A stretch of DNA of 64,000 bases from Saprospira grandis str. Lewin (GTDB lineage: Bacteria > Bacteroidota > Bacteroidia > Chitinophagales > Saprospiraceae). Below are positions 25,603 through 34,292 of this stretch, piece after piece (the first letter of the stretch is position 1; every line of letters starts with the position of its first letter). The notes under the pieces are model-generated. The model made no database searches, was not told where the DNA came from, and saw nothing but the letters and a program-made list of their open reading frames with translations. The stretch is from contig NC_016940.1 in assembly GCF_000250635.1 (NCBI RefSeq), forward strand, positions 1,604,995-1,668,994. The letters are read 5' to 3'. The translations under genes and the position numbers were made by a program.

Positions 25603-25965
25603 TTAGCGTCTGCCAGCTTGGCGGTACAAGCGCTGCAAAATATCGGCAAATTTAGCGTCAGTTTTGAGGCGACTGTGGTCAGCTTCGGGCATGTAATAGC
25701 TCAATTTTTTTAGAAAGAGCCCCTTAAAAGCCTCATAATTTTCATGGTTGCGAGTAGGAATATATTGAGCAGAACGGTTGGCTACATCGACCAATTCTGC
25801 AGTAGCCTGATAATCCTTGCGAAGAAGGTCTAGCAAATCGCTAATGGGGTTGGCGACTACAGTTGTGTTGGCAGCAGGTGCAGCAGCTGCTCTATCTTGG
25901 GCGCTAGCTTCTTGGCCAATAAATAAAAAGGCAAGAAGAGCAAAACTAAGTATCCACTTATACAT
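25603..25965 (-). CDS. Small secreted protein of unknown function
   Basis: 120 aa with a signal peptide (FALLAFLFIGQEASAQ, cleavage at about residue 22), an Ala/Pro-rich spacer, and a helical C-terminal domain (ISDLLDLLRKDYQATAELVD and FADILQRLYRQAGRR). No enzyme motif. I do not recognise a family. It lies between the inverted palindrome and the 138-bp array. Confidence 0.6.
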   Translation of the reverse strand: MYKWILSFALLAFLFIGQEASAQDRAAAAPAANTTVVANPISDLLDLLRKDYQATAELVDVANRSAQYIPTRNHENYEAFKGLFLKKLSYYMPEADHSRLKTDAKFADILQRLYRQAGRR

Positions 25966-26034
25966 GATGATTATTATTTTTCTGTGAAATTAACTTGAGA
26001 CTTACGAATATACAAAGAACTCATTTAAAAACAA

Positions 26035-26715
26035 CGGTCCTTGCTGAGGAATGCTAATTTTGCGCTCTTCTGCCTTATTTTTTTCTGCCATAGCCCTGCT
26101 ATGCCATCTAAAAATGCGTTGAATAGCACCAAATTATTCATTATCAGCTATAAGGACGTCGCTCTTAAATGAGTTCAAGAACTCATTTAAAAACAGATCC
26201 GAAACTTAGGAGTGGATAATCTTAGCGCTTTGCTAAATTATTTTTTCCTATGCTGAGAAAATCCCATCTAAAAATGTGTTGAATACCACCAAATTATTCA
26301 TGATCAGCTATAAGGACGTCGCTCTTTAAAACAACTCCAAAACTTAGGAGTGGATAATCTTAGCGCTTTGCTAAATTATTTTTTCCTATGCTGAGAAAAT
26401 CCCATCTAAAAATGTGTTGAATACCACCAAATTATTCATGATCAGCTATAAGGACGTCGCTCTTTAAAACAACTCCAAAACTTAGGAGTAGATCATCTTA
26501 GCGCTTTGCTAAATTACTTTTTCCAAAGCCGATAGAACCTCGTCTAAAATTGCCTTGAATAGCACCAAATTATTCATGATCAGCTGTAAGGACGTCGCTC
26601 TTAAAAACAGATCCGAAACTTAGGAGTAGATAATCTTAGCACTTTGCTAAATTATTTTTTTCCAAAGCCGATAAAACCTCATCTAAAATTGCCTTAAATA
26701 GCAGCTAAGTATTCA
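26035..26715 (+). repeat. 138-bp tandem repeat array, 4 units plus a degenerate one
   Basis: AACTTAGGAG recurs at 26203, 26341, 26479 and 26617, exactly 138 bp apart. Each unit has TTAGCGCTTTGCTAA (a 5-bp hairpin) followed by T-runs, then CCATCTAAAAATGTGTTGAA, and GATCAGCTATAAGGACGTCG. A diverged first unit starts near 26035. At one junction a perfect palindrome, TTAAATGAGTTC/GAACTCATTTAA (26165-26190), is inserted. No long ORF. It occupies most of the gap upstream of fumC. Confidence 0.9.
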
Positions 26716-26722
26716 TTTTGCG

Positions 26723-26880
26723 GCAAGCAGGCGGCGCAGCCGCCGCAAAGGAGCGCAGCGACTTGGCCTACCGATGTGCAGCAGTGCGGCGAAGCCGCAG
26801 ACCGAGGCCGTCAGGCCGAAGGGCCGAGCGAACAGCGAGCTGCGAAACGTAGGGCCGCAGCGCAGCTGCGGAGGCCCCTA
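26723..26880 (-). repeat. GC mosaic hairpin repeat, copy R10 (GGCCT/AGGCC ends)
   Basis: Minus-strand head GGGGCCTCCGC, GCAGCTCGCTGTTCGCTCGG anchor variant, a GGCC/GGCC cassette, GGTCTG, a GCGGC/GCCGC cassette, tail CATCGGTAGGCC, then a GGCGGC/GCCGCC extension. Directly upstream of the fumC leader. Confidence 0.88.
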
Positions 26881-26960
26881 TAAAAAACTGTAATAAAATC
26901 GCCATACTTATATATAGAAGTTGTAAATTGCTTTTTTATGACCTAAAAAAATCAAGATTC

Positions 26961-28352
26961 ATGGCGACTCGTCAAGAGAAAGATTCTATCGGATATGTAG
27001 AAGTGCCCGCCGACAAATATTGGGCCGCACAAACGCAACGTTCTAAGGAAAACTTCCAGATTGGAGGGCAGCGCATGCCTTTGGAGATTACGCATGCTTT
27101 TGCCATTTTGAAGAAAGCGGCAGCTTTGACCAACAACAAATTGGGGGTTTTGGCTGATGATAAGGCTGAAATCATTGCTAAAGTTTGCGATGAGGTGCTT
27201 ACGGGCGCTTTAGATGATCAGTTTCCTTTGGTGGTTTGGCAGACAGGTTCTGGTACGCAATCGAATATGAACATGAACGAAGTGGTGGCCAATCGTGCGC
27301 ATGTACTTTTGGGCGGTAGTTTGGAGGATAAGGTGAAAAAAATCCACCCCAACGATGACGTCAATAAATCGCAGTCTTCCAATGATACTTTTCCAACGGC
27401 CATGCATATTGCGGCCTATAAAATGTTGGTAGAGAACACGATTCCCGGTTTGGAGCAATTGCGCAATCGTTTGGATGAGAAAGCCAAAGCCTATGCGGAG
27501 GTAGTAAAAATTGGTCGCACACACTTTATGGATGCCACTCCTGTGACGGTGGGCCAAGAGCTTTCTGGTTTTGTGGCGCAATTGGATCATGGCATTCGCG
27601 CCATTAAGAATAGTCTCCCCCATTTGGCCGAACTGGCCTTGGGAGGAACCGCAGTAGGGACTGGATTGAACACCCCTGCGGGTTATGCCGAAGAGGTAGC
27701 GGCTCAGATTGCGGGCCTAACGGGCTTGCCTTTTGTGACTGCCCCCAATAAATTTGAAGCTTTGGCTGCACATGATGCCATTGTAGAATCTCATGGCGCG
27801 TTGAAAACTGTGGCCGTTTCTTTGATGAAAATTGGCAATGACATTCGGATGTTGGCTTCTGGTCCACGTTGTGGAATTGGAGAATACACCATTCCCGCCA
27901 ATGAGCCCGGTTCTTCGATCATGCCTGGCAAGGTAAATCCCACACAGGCCGAGGCCCTTACTATGGCCATGGCACAGGTTGTTGGAAATGATGTAGCCAT
28001 TAACGTAGGCGGCATGACGGGGCAATTTCAGCTCAACGTCTTCAAGCCCATGATGATTTTCAACTTTCTCATGTCGGCTCGTTTGATTGGAGATGCTTGT
28101 CGCTCTTTTGAGAGCAACTGCATTGCTGGGTTGGAGCCTCAATTGAACAATATTGCCAAAAACTTGGAGAACTCCTTGATGTTGGTGACGGCCCTCAACA
28201 CGCATATTGGTTATGACAAAGCCTCTGAAATTGCGAAAAAGGCTTATAAAGAAAACAGCACCCTCAAAGAAGCTGGTTTGGCCCTAGGGTATTTGACCGC
28301 AGAAGAGTTTGATGCTTGGGTTCGCCCCGAAAACATGATTGGCAGTCTTTAG
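26961..28352 (+). CDS. fumC: Class II fumarate hydratase
   Basis: 463 aa from the ATG at 26961; the in-frame extension upstream is not conserved-looking. Catalyses fumarate to L-malate in the TCA cycle, without an iron-sulfur cluster. Motifs: [19 protein letters not shown], the [20 protein letters not shown] stretch, the [17 protein letters not shown] catalytic region, and the fumarase/aspartase signature [13 protein letters not shown]. Full length with its own strong terminator. The upstream 138-bp array and repeat R10 are the only features in its 1-kb promoter region. Confidence 0.96.
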   Translation: MATRQEKDSIGYVEVPADKYWAAQTQRSKENFQIGGQRMPLEITHAFAILKKAAALTNNKLGVLADDKAEIIAKVCDEVLTGALDDQFPLVVWQTGSGTQSNMNMNEVVANRAHVLLGGSLEDKVKKIHPNDDVNKSQSSNDTFPTAMHIAAYKMLVENTIPGLEQLRNRLDEKAKAYAEVVKIGRTHFMDATPVTVGQELSGFVAQLDHGIRAIKNSLPHLAELALGGTAVGTGLNTPAGYAEEVAAQIAGLTGLPFVTAPNKFEALAAHDAIVESHGALKTVAVSLMKIGNDIRMLASGPRCGIGEYTIPANEPGSSIMPGKVNPTQAEALTMAMAQVVGNDVAINVGGMTGQFQLNVFKPMMIFNFLMSARLIGDACRSFESNCIAGLEPQLNNIAKNLENSLMLVTALNTHIGYDKASEIAKKAYKENSTLKEAGLALGYLTAEEFDAWVRPENMIGSL

Positions 28353-28374
28353 AGAATTGCCCTCTTCCTAGCAG

Positions 28375-28412
28375 AAAAAGCAGCTTGCGCAATGCGCAAG
28401 CTGCTTTTTTTT
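28375..28412 (+). terminator. Intrinsic terminator of fumC
   Basis: AGCAGCTTGCGC/GCGCAAGCTGCT with a 3-nt loop and T8, 23 nt after the stop. Confidence 0.92.
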
Positions 28413-28490
28413 GGCCCAAAAAAAGCGCCAAGCCCGAAGGCAGAGCGCTCTAGATGGCTTTTCAATTGTCAGGATAAAAAAGCCTAATTC

Positions 28491-29018
28491 TTATTTTGTA
28501 CGGCCCAAAGTATCGCCATAGCGATTATGGATCAGGGCTTTTAACTCTTTGCGGGCAAAGAAAATGCGGCTCTTAACGGTACCCAAAGGCAACTGCAACT
28601 GATCGGCAATTTCTTGGTACTTATAGCCATAGTAATGCATCATAAAGGGGATACGGATACTATCATCTAGAGAGGCAATCATTTTTTGGAGCTCCTGCAT
28701 CAGGATACCCGACTCGGCCCCATTAGAAACCGTTTGCCCTCCAGTATTGAGATAATACTGATTATCGGTAGCATCGAAGATAGTATTGGCCTTCATCTTC
28801 TTGCGATAATTATTGATGAAAATATTGCGCATGATAGTAAACAACCAAGCCTTGAGGTTGGTCCCCGGGCGGAACTTATCTTTATTGGTGAGCGCTCTAA
28901 AGGCCGTTTCTTGATAAAGATCTTTAGAGTCTTCTGAGCTTTTAGTCAGTTTGTAGGCAAAGGCCTGAAGGATGCCCGCCATTTCATGGATTTGAACGCT
29001 AAATTCAGAGCTAGACAT
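28491..29018 (-). CDS. ECF-type RNA polymerase sigma factor
   Basis: 175 aa from the ATG at 29018. A longer frame begins at 29066, but a consensus promoter at 29069-29100 would place the RNA start within or after that codon, which favours 29018. Region 2: FAYKLTKSSEDSKDLYQETAFRA and PGTNLKAWLFTIMRNIFINNYRKK. Region 4: IRIPFMMHYYGYKYQEIADQL and PLGTVKSRIFFARKELKAL. It resembles the sigma factor at 24495 in layout. No anti-sigma gene is adjacent. Confidence 0.9.
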   Translation of the reverse strand: MSSSEFSVQIHEMAGILQAFAYKLTKSSEDSKDLYQETAFRALTNKDKFRPGTNLKAWLFTIMRNIFINNYRKKMKANTIFDATDNQYYLNTGGQTVSNGAESGILMQELQKMIASLDDSIRIPFMMHYYGYKYQEIADQLQLPLGTVKSRIFFARKELKALIHNRYGDTLGRTK

Positions 29019-29068
29019 AAGGCATGCATTTTTTGTGATTCTTAAAAACTGTTGAACTTTCAACACTT

Positions 29069-29100
29069 CAAATATAAGGCAATCTTAAACAAAAAACAAA
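29069..29100 (-). promoter_or_regulatory. Consensus promoter of the second ECF sigma gene
   Basis: On the minus strand TTTG (29100-29097), a 20-nt spacer, then TATATTTG (29076-29069). This fits the -33/-7 pattern and decides the start codon downstream. Confidence 0.68.
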
Positions 29101-29299
29101 ACTTTGTTCTAATTAAATGTAGCTACATCAATTAATTTAGCTTACTCTTAAGAGCCGCACAAAACATAATGCACTGATTTACAAACAATTAGAATAAATG
29201 GCCTTAAAATTATCTTAATGTAAGTTTTCAAAAAAAATTGAAAGTTGTATAGTCTTCAGGGCCGTTTTTCTGTTTGTTTAGCCCCTATTAGGGCAAATA

Positions 29300-29341
29300 A
29301 AAAGCGGGATAACTGGCAAAAACCAGCAGTTATCCCACTAA
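29300..29341 (-). terminator. Intrinsic terminator of the receiver-like gene
   Basis: Minus-strand GTGGGATAACTG/CAGTTATCCCGC hairpin followed by TTTTTATTT, 35 nt past the stop at 29375. Confidence 0.75.
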
Positions 29342-29374
29342 TAAACAATGACTTAACCCAATAGACAAAATCTA

Positions 29375-29776
29375 TTAGCTATTTATTAAACAGCTACTAA
29401 TTGCCTGCTCCAATTTGTTTAATGGGCCCGAAAGAGAGAAATAGGCATTGGCGCCAGCTGCTGCACAAAGCGCAATTAGGCTTGGGCTCTCATGCTGATC
29501 AACCACAAAAATAGGCGCATCTGGATAAGCATCTCTTAAGGTTTTGAGGCATTCTACTCCTTTCTGGTAGGCGTCATCGGTATTGATAATAAAAATATTG
29601 GTTTGGCTCAACTGCTCTTTTTGCTCATTGAGAAAACAAGCGGCACAAGCCGGCAAAGCTAGATAAGCTAGCGCAAGACTACTCTGCTCGGCCAAGAGCT
29701 CGGCCAAGGTTTCAGATACCAACTTATTTTGTCCTAAAATCAATAATTGCATGCCAGCCATTTCGAATGGGTTCAT
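29375..29776 (-). CDS. Degenerate response-regulator receiver (pseudo-receiver)
   Basis: 133 aa, a single CheY-like fold with no output domain. The beta1 strand QLLILGQNKLVSETLAELL aligns with receivers, but the acidic pair is Gly-Gln, the phospho-acceptor position in NIFIINTDD is Asn65, and the conserved Lys after GANAYFS is Leu. So it should not be phosphorylated. Known analogues are atypical receivers that signal by protein contact or ligand binding. An alternative start is Met9, just before QLLILG. Monocistronic. Confidence 0.65.
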   Translation of the reverse strand: MNPFEMAGMQLLILGQNKLVSETLAELLAEQSSLALAYLALPACAACFLNEQKEQLSQTNIFIINTDDAYQKGVECLKTLRDAYPDAPIFVVDQHESPSLIALCAAAGANAYFSLSGPLNKLEQAISSCLINS

Positions 29777-29931
29777 TAAACATTCAATTATATAAAGTCG
29801 GACGCTTTTCTACATCAAAGAAGTTCTTAATCCTATAATTTAGGCGTTTTACCTAATCTACAGGCATTTATGGACCAATTTTTGATAATTCAAAATAGAA
29901 CATTTACTCACCCCTCATTTCTAAAAAATAT

Positions 29932-30081
29932 ATGCTACTAGTTATTACCCTTTATATTCTCATTTTCTCACAACTCCTCCGCTCTATCTGGGAAGAAGGC
30001 AGCCTGGTCTACAAAGACCCCAAGTTTTGGCTACAGCTCTTCTCTATTTTTATAGTAGCCTACGTCTATATTGGGATCTAG
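29932..30081 (+). CDS. Small two-helix membrane protein, 49 aa
   Basis: ATG at 29932, TAG at 30079-30081. The translation has two hydrophobic segments (LLVITLYILIFSQLL and FWLQLFSIFIVAYVYIGI) separated by a short loop, SIWEEGSLVYKDPK, so a hairpin membrane protein is likely. A perfect terminator begins 2 nt after the stop, which supports a real transcribed gene. Function unknown. Confidence 0.55.
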   Translation: MLLVITLYILIFSQLLRSIWEEGSLVYKDPKFWLQLFSIFIVAYVYIGI

Positions 30082-30082
30082 T

Positions 30083-30121
30083 AAAAGAGCCGCTGAAGGA
30101 GTATTCCTTCAGCGGCTTTTC
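30083..30121. terminator. Bidirectional intrinsic terminator
   Basis: AGCCGCTGAAGGA/TCCTTCAGCGGCT with flanking A and T runs. It separates the 49-aa gene (+) from nadC (-). Confidence 0.9.
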
Positions 30122-30129
30122 TGTTGAAT

Positions 30130-30987
30130 CTAGCTTTTTTTCAAGCTGAGGTCCAAACTCTGAAAAGAGTGGGTTAATGCCCCTACCGAAATAAAATCGA
30201 CGCCCGTTTCGGCATAAGCCCTAAGGTTTTCTAAGGTGATGCCTCCCGAGGCCTCGGTCTCAAATTCTCCTTTAATTTTGGCCAAGGCGGTTTTGATTTC
30301 TGCCGGACTAAAATTGTCCAACATAATCCGATCCACCTGCCCCATTTCCAAAACGGCTTCTAGCTCGGCCATATCCCGTACCTCTACCGTAATGGCCAAA
30401 TCCTTATTTTCGGCCACCAAATAAAATAACACTTGCTGAATGGCCGTCTGCACATCCCCACAAAAATCAATATGATTATCCTTAATCATAATTCGGTCAT
30501 ATAAACCCGTTCTGTAGTTGTTGCCGCCGCCAATGCGTACTGCCCATTTTTCTAAAAAACGTAGCGTAGGCGTTGTTTTTCGCGTATCTAATAACTGCAC
30601 CTTCAAACCCGCTACTTCTTCTACATAACGAGCCGTCAAACTGGCAATTCCACTCATCCGCTGCATGCAGTTCAAAATTAAGCGCTCTACCTTCAAAATG
30701 CTTTGACTAGGCCCCGATAAACGAAAGGCAATATCGCCTACCGCCACCTTGGCCCCATCTTCCAAAAATACCTCTATGCTCAATTCGGGCGTGAGCTGGG
30801 CCAAAATAGCCTTGGCCAACTCTACTCCAGCCAAAACTCCCGCATCTTTAACCAATAAATTGGCCGTCCCTTGGGCCGCCTCATCTATGCAGGCCAAAGA
30901 AGTATGATCCCCATCTCCTAGGTCTTCTTTGATCGCTCTATTGATAAAATCTTCTAATTCAACAGCATCAATTCCCTCAATTCTCAT
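30130..30987 (-). CDS. nadC: Nicotinate-nucleotide pyrophosphorylase (carboxylating)
   Basis: 285 aa, normal length. Converts quinolinate plus PRPP to nicotinate mononucleotide, CO2 and PPi in de novo NAD synthesis. Motifs: EDLGDGDHTS near the N-terminus, MQRMSGIASLTARYV, the LLDTRKTTPTLRFLEKWAV substrate-binding stretch, GGGNNYRTGLYDRIMIKDNH, and EASGGITLENLRAYAETGVD. No nadA or nadB neighbours in the window. Divergent from the DUF983 gene. Confidence 0.96.
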   Translation of the reverse strand: MRIEGIDAVELEDFINRAIKEDLGDGDHTSLACIDEAAQGTANLLVKDAGVLAGVELAKAILAQLTPELSIEVFLEDGAKVAVGDIAFRLSGPSQSILKVERLILNCMQRMSGIASLTARYVEEVAGLKVQLLDTRKTTPTLRFLEKWAVRIGGGNNYRTGLYDRIMIKDNHIDFCGDVQTAIQQVLFYLVAENKDLAITVEVRDMAELEAVLEMGQVDRIMLDNFSPAEIKTALAKIKGEFETEASGGITLENLRAYAETGVDFISVGALTHSFQSLDLSLKKS

Positions 30988-31071
30988 GTTTATACATTTA
31001 TTTTATTGATAATCAAATTTTTAATTATTCTTTTCTTGCTAAAACGAACAATAACTGTGATAACAGTCACC

Positions 31072-31101
31072 TTGCCAAGCTGCCAAAAATACTTATATTT
31101 G
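31072..31101 (+). promoter_or_regulatory. Consensus promoter of the DUF983 gene
   Basis: TTG at 31072-31074, a 19-nt spacer, TATATTTG at 31094-31101. The leader would be about 110 nt. Confidence 0.62.
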
Positions 31102-31217
31102 TCATACACAAGCAAAGCGCTTGAGCTCTTTTTTTTATCCATCATCCTGACGAGCTCAAGCCCAATACATCATCATCTGTGCCCTCTCATCAAGGACACT
31201 ACAAATTGCAAATAATT

Positions 31218-31622
31218 ATGGCTAAAAGAGGAAAAATCGCTGCCATTTTGCTCAACAAATGTCCCCGCTGCCATGAAGGCGATATGTTCAAAACTGGCAT
31301 TACTGGCGGAATTTATAATATGCACGAAACTTGCCCCTACTGCGACCAACGCTTCGAAACAGAGCCCGGTTTTTTCTGGGGCGCTATGTATATCGGCTAC
31401 GGCCTTAGCGGTGGCTACATGCTCAGCTCTGTAACCCTACTTATGTTTGTTGCCGGACTTAGCGTGAATATGGCCTTTCTAGTCGCTATTCTAGGCGCTA
31501 TCGTGATCCTGCCTATCAATGCTCGCCTGGCCCGCTCTATCTGGATCCATATTTATGTGGGCTACGATAAAGAACTGGTCGATGAGATCGAAGAACAAAA
31601 ACAACATGCCGTAGATGCCTAA
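31218..31622 (+). CDS. DUF983 family membrane protein
   Basis: 134 aa from the ATG at 31218. An N-terminal zinc-ribbon-like pair, CPRC and CPYC, lies on either side of GDMFKTG. ETEPGFFWGAMYIGYGLS follows, then two transmembrane helices (about 50-75 and 78-100) and a short tail. This layout is typical of DUF983, a family of unknown function common in Bacteroidota and alphaproteobacteria. The start was chosen because the upstream in-frame Met lacks a plausible leader. Confidence 0.82.
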   Translation: MAKRGKIAAILLNKCPRCHEGDMFKTGITGGIYNMHETCPYCDQRFETEPGFFWGAMYIGYGLSGGYMLSSVTLLMFVAGLSVNMAFLVAILGAIVILPINARLARSIWIHIYVGYDKELVDEIEEQKQHAVDA

Positions 31623-31736
31623 TTAAGGCCCCTACTCAAGATACTCTTGCGCACTTCCCTTTTTAGTTTCGGCTATGGGGGAAGTTTTTTATTTTATGGC
31701 CCTAATACTAGATAATATGATGAAGTATTTTTCTTT

Positions 31737-31870
31737 TGGGGCCTCCGCTGCGGCCTTTGGCCTTGCGGCGCTACGTTTCGGGGCTCGCAAGTCTGCTCGG
31801 CCCTTCGCCGCCAAGGCGGCTCGGTCTGGCCCAATGGGCCACCCCTCCACATCGCTAGGCCGCTCCACAA
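31737..31870 (+). repeat. GC mosaic hairpin repeat, copy R11 (GGCCT/AGGCC ends)
   Basis: Head TTTGGGGCCTCCGC, GCTCGCAAGTCTGCTCGGCC anchor, a GCC/GGC cassette, a GGCCCAATGGGCC cassette, tail CATCGCTAGGCC. It overlaps the 5' end of the next gene, whose probable start codon lies in the third cassette. Confidence 0.88.
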
Positions 31871-33144
31871 AAGGGCTCCGCTTTTGGCTGCTCGGCTTCG
31901 GCCTGCTTTTTTTATGCGCCCATAGCTCGGCCCAATTATCGCCCAAAGATAGCCTAGAACAAAAATATTGGCGCTACCGCTTTCGCTTTCTCAAAGAGTA
32001 TATCCGCCTGGGCCAAGGCCCCGGCCAATCTATCCCAATGGGGGCCAAAATGCCAACGGCCAACTGCCAAACCAACTGGCATATGCTCCGAGACAAATGT
32101 AGCACCCAAAAGGGCCAAGGACTAGTAGAATGGGGCGATGCCACCATCCACTTAGGCCTCTATATGGCTACCCTCGCCCTAGAAGCCAAACTGCTCGAGC
32201 AAAAAGGCCAAGACCGCTCGGCCTGCCTCAAAGAACTTTGGCTGGCCCTAGAAGCCTATGACCGCCTAGACAAACAAGCCGAAACCTTTTTGGGCCTCCC
32301 TCCTAGCCTCAATGGCTTTTTCATCCGAGATGATGTCCCCCCCGATTTTTATCTAGAATTTGATAGCGCCAATTGCTGCCGCGCCTCGGCTGCCTGCCAA
32401 GCCCCTAGCGCCAAAGATGGCTACTTCATTAGCCAAGACCAAGTCTTTTACCTCTATGTCGGTTGGCTGCTTACGGCCCAATTGCTAGAAGGCCAAAAGT
32501 ACCAAGATAGCCTGCCTAGCTTTGATGAAAAAGTAGCGGGCCAAGTGCATCGGCTCTCAAGCTACTTTTTGCAAGAAAACTGGACCCTCAAAGCCCCAAA
32601 TGGCGAAAAAATCCCCAACCAATGGGGAGGCGATCTGCGCATGCTCAATTATGCCCTAGCTGAAGGCGGCAACCGCCTAGCCGGCCCCTATACGGGCCAA
32701 AACTACCAAGGCGAAGGCAGCCAAGGCTGGGGCCTAGCCGCCTTTACCTTTTTGGGCTGGCGGCTGCCCATGCCCAAACACAATAGAGGCATGATTGTAC
32801 AATCCGCCATCTTGGTCAATGCTTGGTCGGCCAAAAAGATGGCCCGCTACTGCCAACGCCACGACTTTATTGCCTGGGCCTTTGTAGACGCCATTGTCAA
32901 CCGCAGAAAATTACATCGGTCCATAAAAATGAAAGAGATAGAACAACTCTTGCAAAGCGCCCCCTGGGATGGCCCCTGCTTTGGCACCCCAGGCTGCCAA
33001 GAAGTGCCCGGCTGGATGGGCTTTGACCGCTGGGTGCACCCCGAACTAAAAAATGGCAACCCCTGGGGCCGACATTTTGAATACAATGGTCTGGATTATA
33101 TGCTGATGTATAACCTTTACCAATATTACCAAAGTCTAGATTAG
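31834..33144 (+). CDS. Secreted protein of unknown function (start inside a repeat)
   Basis: About 436 aa from the ATG at 31834. The frame is open further upstream to 31675, but that part only translates repeat R11. The ATG lies inside R11 and leads into a good signal peptide (KGLRFWLLGFGLLFLCAHSSAQ). The mature protein is rich in Trp, Cys and Leu helices (ATIHLGLYMATLALEAKLL and LKELWLALEAYDRL) and ends near YMLMYNLYQYYQ; an alpha-helical toroid is possible. No recognised motif and no T9SS tail. The true start is uncertain. Confidence 0.65.
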   Translation: MGHPSTSLGRSTKGLRFWLLGFGLLFLCAHSSAQLSPKDSLEQKYWRYRFRFLKEYIRLGQGPGQSIPMGAKMPTANCQTNWHMLRDKCSTQKGQGLVEWGDATIHLGLYMATLALEAKLLEQKGQDRSACLKELWLALEAYDRLDKQAETFLGLPPSLNGFFIRDDVPPDFYLEFDSANCCRASAACQAPSAKDGYFISQDQVFYLYVGWLLTAQLLEGQKYQDSLPSFDEKVAGQVHRLSSYFLQENWTLKAPNGEKIPNQWGGDLRMLNYALAEGGNRLAGPYTGQNYQGEGSQGWGLAAFTFLGWRLPMPKHNRGMIVQSAILVNAWSAKKMARYCQRHDFIAWAFVDAIVNRRKLHRSIKMKEIEQLLQSAPWDGPCFGTPGCQEVPGWMGFDRWVHPELKNGNPWGRHFEYNGLDYMLMYNLYQYYQSLD

Positions 33145-33328
33145 GCGGCAGACAGGCGGCGAAGCCGCCGCAAAGGCGCGCAGCGCCTCGGCTGAGGGGC
33201 TGGAGCAGGGCCGCCGAAGGCGGCAGACCCAAGGCTTTTGAAGCAAAGCGAAAAAGCCTGCAGGGCCGAGCAGACCTGCGAGCTGCGCAATGGCCCGACC
33301 CGCCCGCAGGGCGGGGCAGCCCCAAAAA
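33145..33328 (-). repeat. GC mosaic hairpin repeat, copy R12 (GGCTG/CAGCC ends)
   Basis: Minus-strand head GGGGCTGCCCC, a CCCGCCC/GGGCGGG hairpin, GTCGGGC, the GCAGCTCGCAGGTCTGCTCG anchor, an AGGCTTTT/AAAAGCCT cassette, a GCCGCC/GGCGGC cassette, tail CCCTCAGCC, then GGCGC/GCGCC and CGGCGG extensions. Confidence 0.9.
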
Positions 33329-33402
33329 CAAAAAACAGAAGAAAAAGCCTTAGTGAGATTAGCTAAAAATGCCTATCTTAGGAAAGCTAAAATGGATTAA
33401 CT

Positions 33403-34233
33403 ATGAATTTGACCGACGATAAAGACGACTTTGACTGGAAGGAAGACGATTTTGATGAAGAGGATGACTTTTCTTGGGAGGAAGATGACTTTGAGGAAGA
33501 AGATGAGGAGTTTTCTTGGGAAGAAGATGATTTTGCCCAAACAGAAGAGGAAGATTTTGATTGGAGCTTTGTAGAAGAGGAGGAAAAAGAGGGGGAAGAA
33601 ACAGCGCCTTTGGCCGAGCAAGATGCTCAGGGCGACGACCTCCTTTCTAGTCTTTTTGGGGGACAAAAAGAGACCAAAGAAGAGGCAGAACCCGCCCAAG
33701 AAGTGGGTTATTTGCCCATGCCTCAGGACAATAAAAAGGCCCGTTTAGATATTACCAAAAACTCGAAAGAGGACCATAGAACGCCTATGCGCTTTACCAA
33801 AAAAGAGGTAGAAGCGCAGTTAAAAAAGGACCTCAAATACTTTAAGGACCGCTGTAAATCTAAATTGGTCGTTAAGCCCTTTTTTGTGATGGAAGCCTAT
33901 CCCTACAAGAAAAAGAGTAGTGATTCGGACATTATGGACAGCAAAAATGTGGATGAAGACTACATTTTAGTCATTGGTCGCTTGCCCAAGCTTCGGGGAA
34001 CCGAGGAATTTAAGGGCAAGGCCTATGTAAAGGGCCGGCTCACCTATTTGCCAGAGGGCCAATATGACCAAGGCTACCTAAAGCGGCATATGGGGCTATT
34101 GATTGATAAAAAATACAAGCGGATCAAGAAAAGTACGATTCGCAAACTGCTGGACCCCATCAAGAACCAGATGCGGAATGGCTGGCCCTTTGAGATCTAT
34201 AAGGAACTTCCTCAGAAAGAGGAATTGAGTTAG
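33403..34233 (+). CDS. Hypothetical protein with hyper-acidic N-terminus
   Basis: 276 aa, no signal peptide. Residues 1-65 are about half Asp/Glu in EDDF-type repeats (FDWKEDDFDEEDDFSWEEDD). Residues 65-115 form a low-complexity linker. The C-terminal domain (about 120-270) is basic and folded-looking (KYFKDRCKSKLVVKPFFVME, EDYILVIGRLPKLRG). The charge split suggests a chaperone-like or nucleic-acid-mimic tail, but no family was recognised. Terminated together with the converging gene at 34293. Confidence 0.6.
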   Translation: MNLTDDKDDFDWKEDDFDEEDDFSWEEDDFEEEDEEFSWEEDDFAQTEEEDFDWSFVEEEEKEGEETAPLAEQDAQGDDLLSSLFGGQKETKEEAEPAQEVGYLPMPQDNKKARLDITKNSKEDHRTPMRFTKKEVEAQLKKDLKYFKDRCKSKLVVKPFFVMEAYPYKKKSSDSDIMDSKNVDEDYILVIGRLPKLRGTEEFKGKAYVKGRLTYLPEGQYDQGYLKRHMGLLIDKKYKRIKKSTIRKLLDPIKNQMRNGWPFEIYKELPQKEELS

Positions 34234-34243
34234 ATCTGGGGAC

Positions 34244-34278
34244 AAAAAAAGCCGAGGCATTCGCCTCGGCTTTTTTTG
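34244..34278. terminator. Bidirectional intrinsic terminator
   Basis: AAAAAAAGCCGAGGC/GCCTCGGCTTTTTTT with a 4-nt loop between convergent genes. Confidence 0.92.
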
Positions 34279-34292
34279 TTTAGGGCCAAGAA

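Noticed and set aside
29019-29066. N-terminal extension of the second ECF sigma factor
   Set aside because: The start codon at 29066 would lie at or before the transcription start predicted from the consensus promoter.
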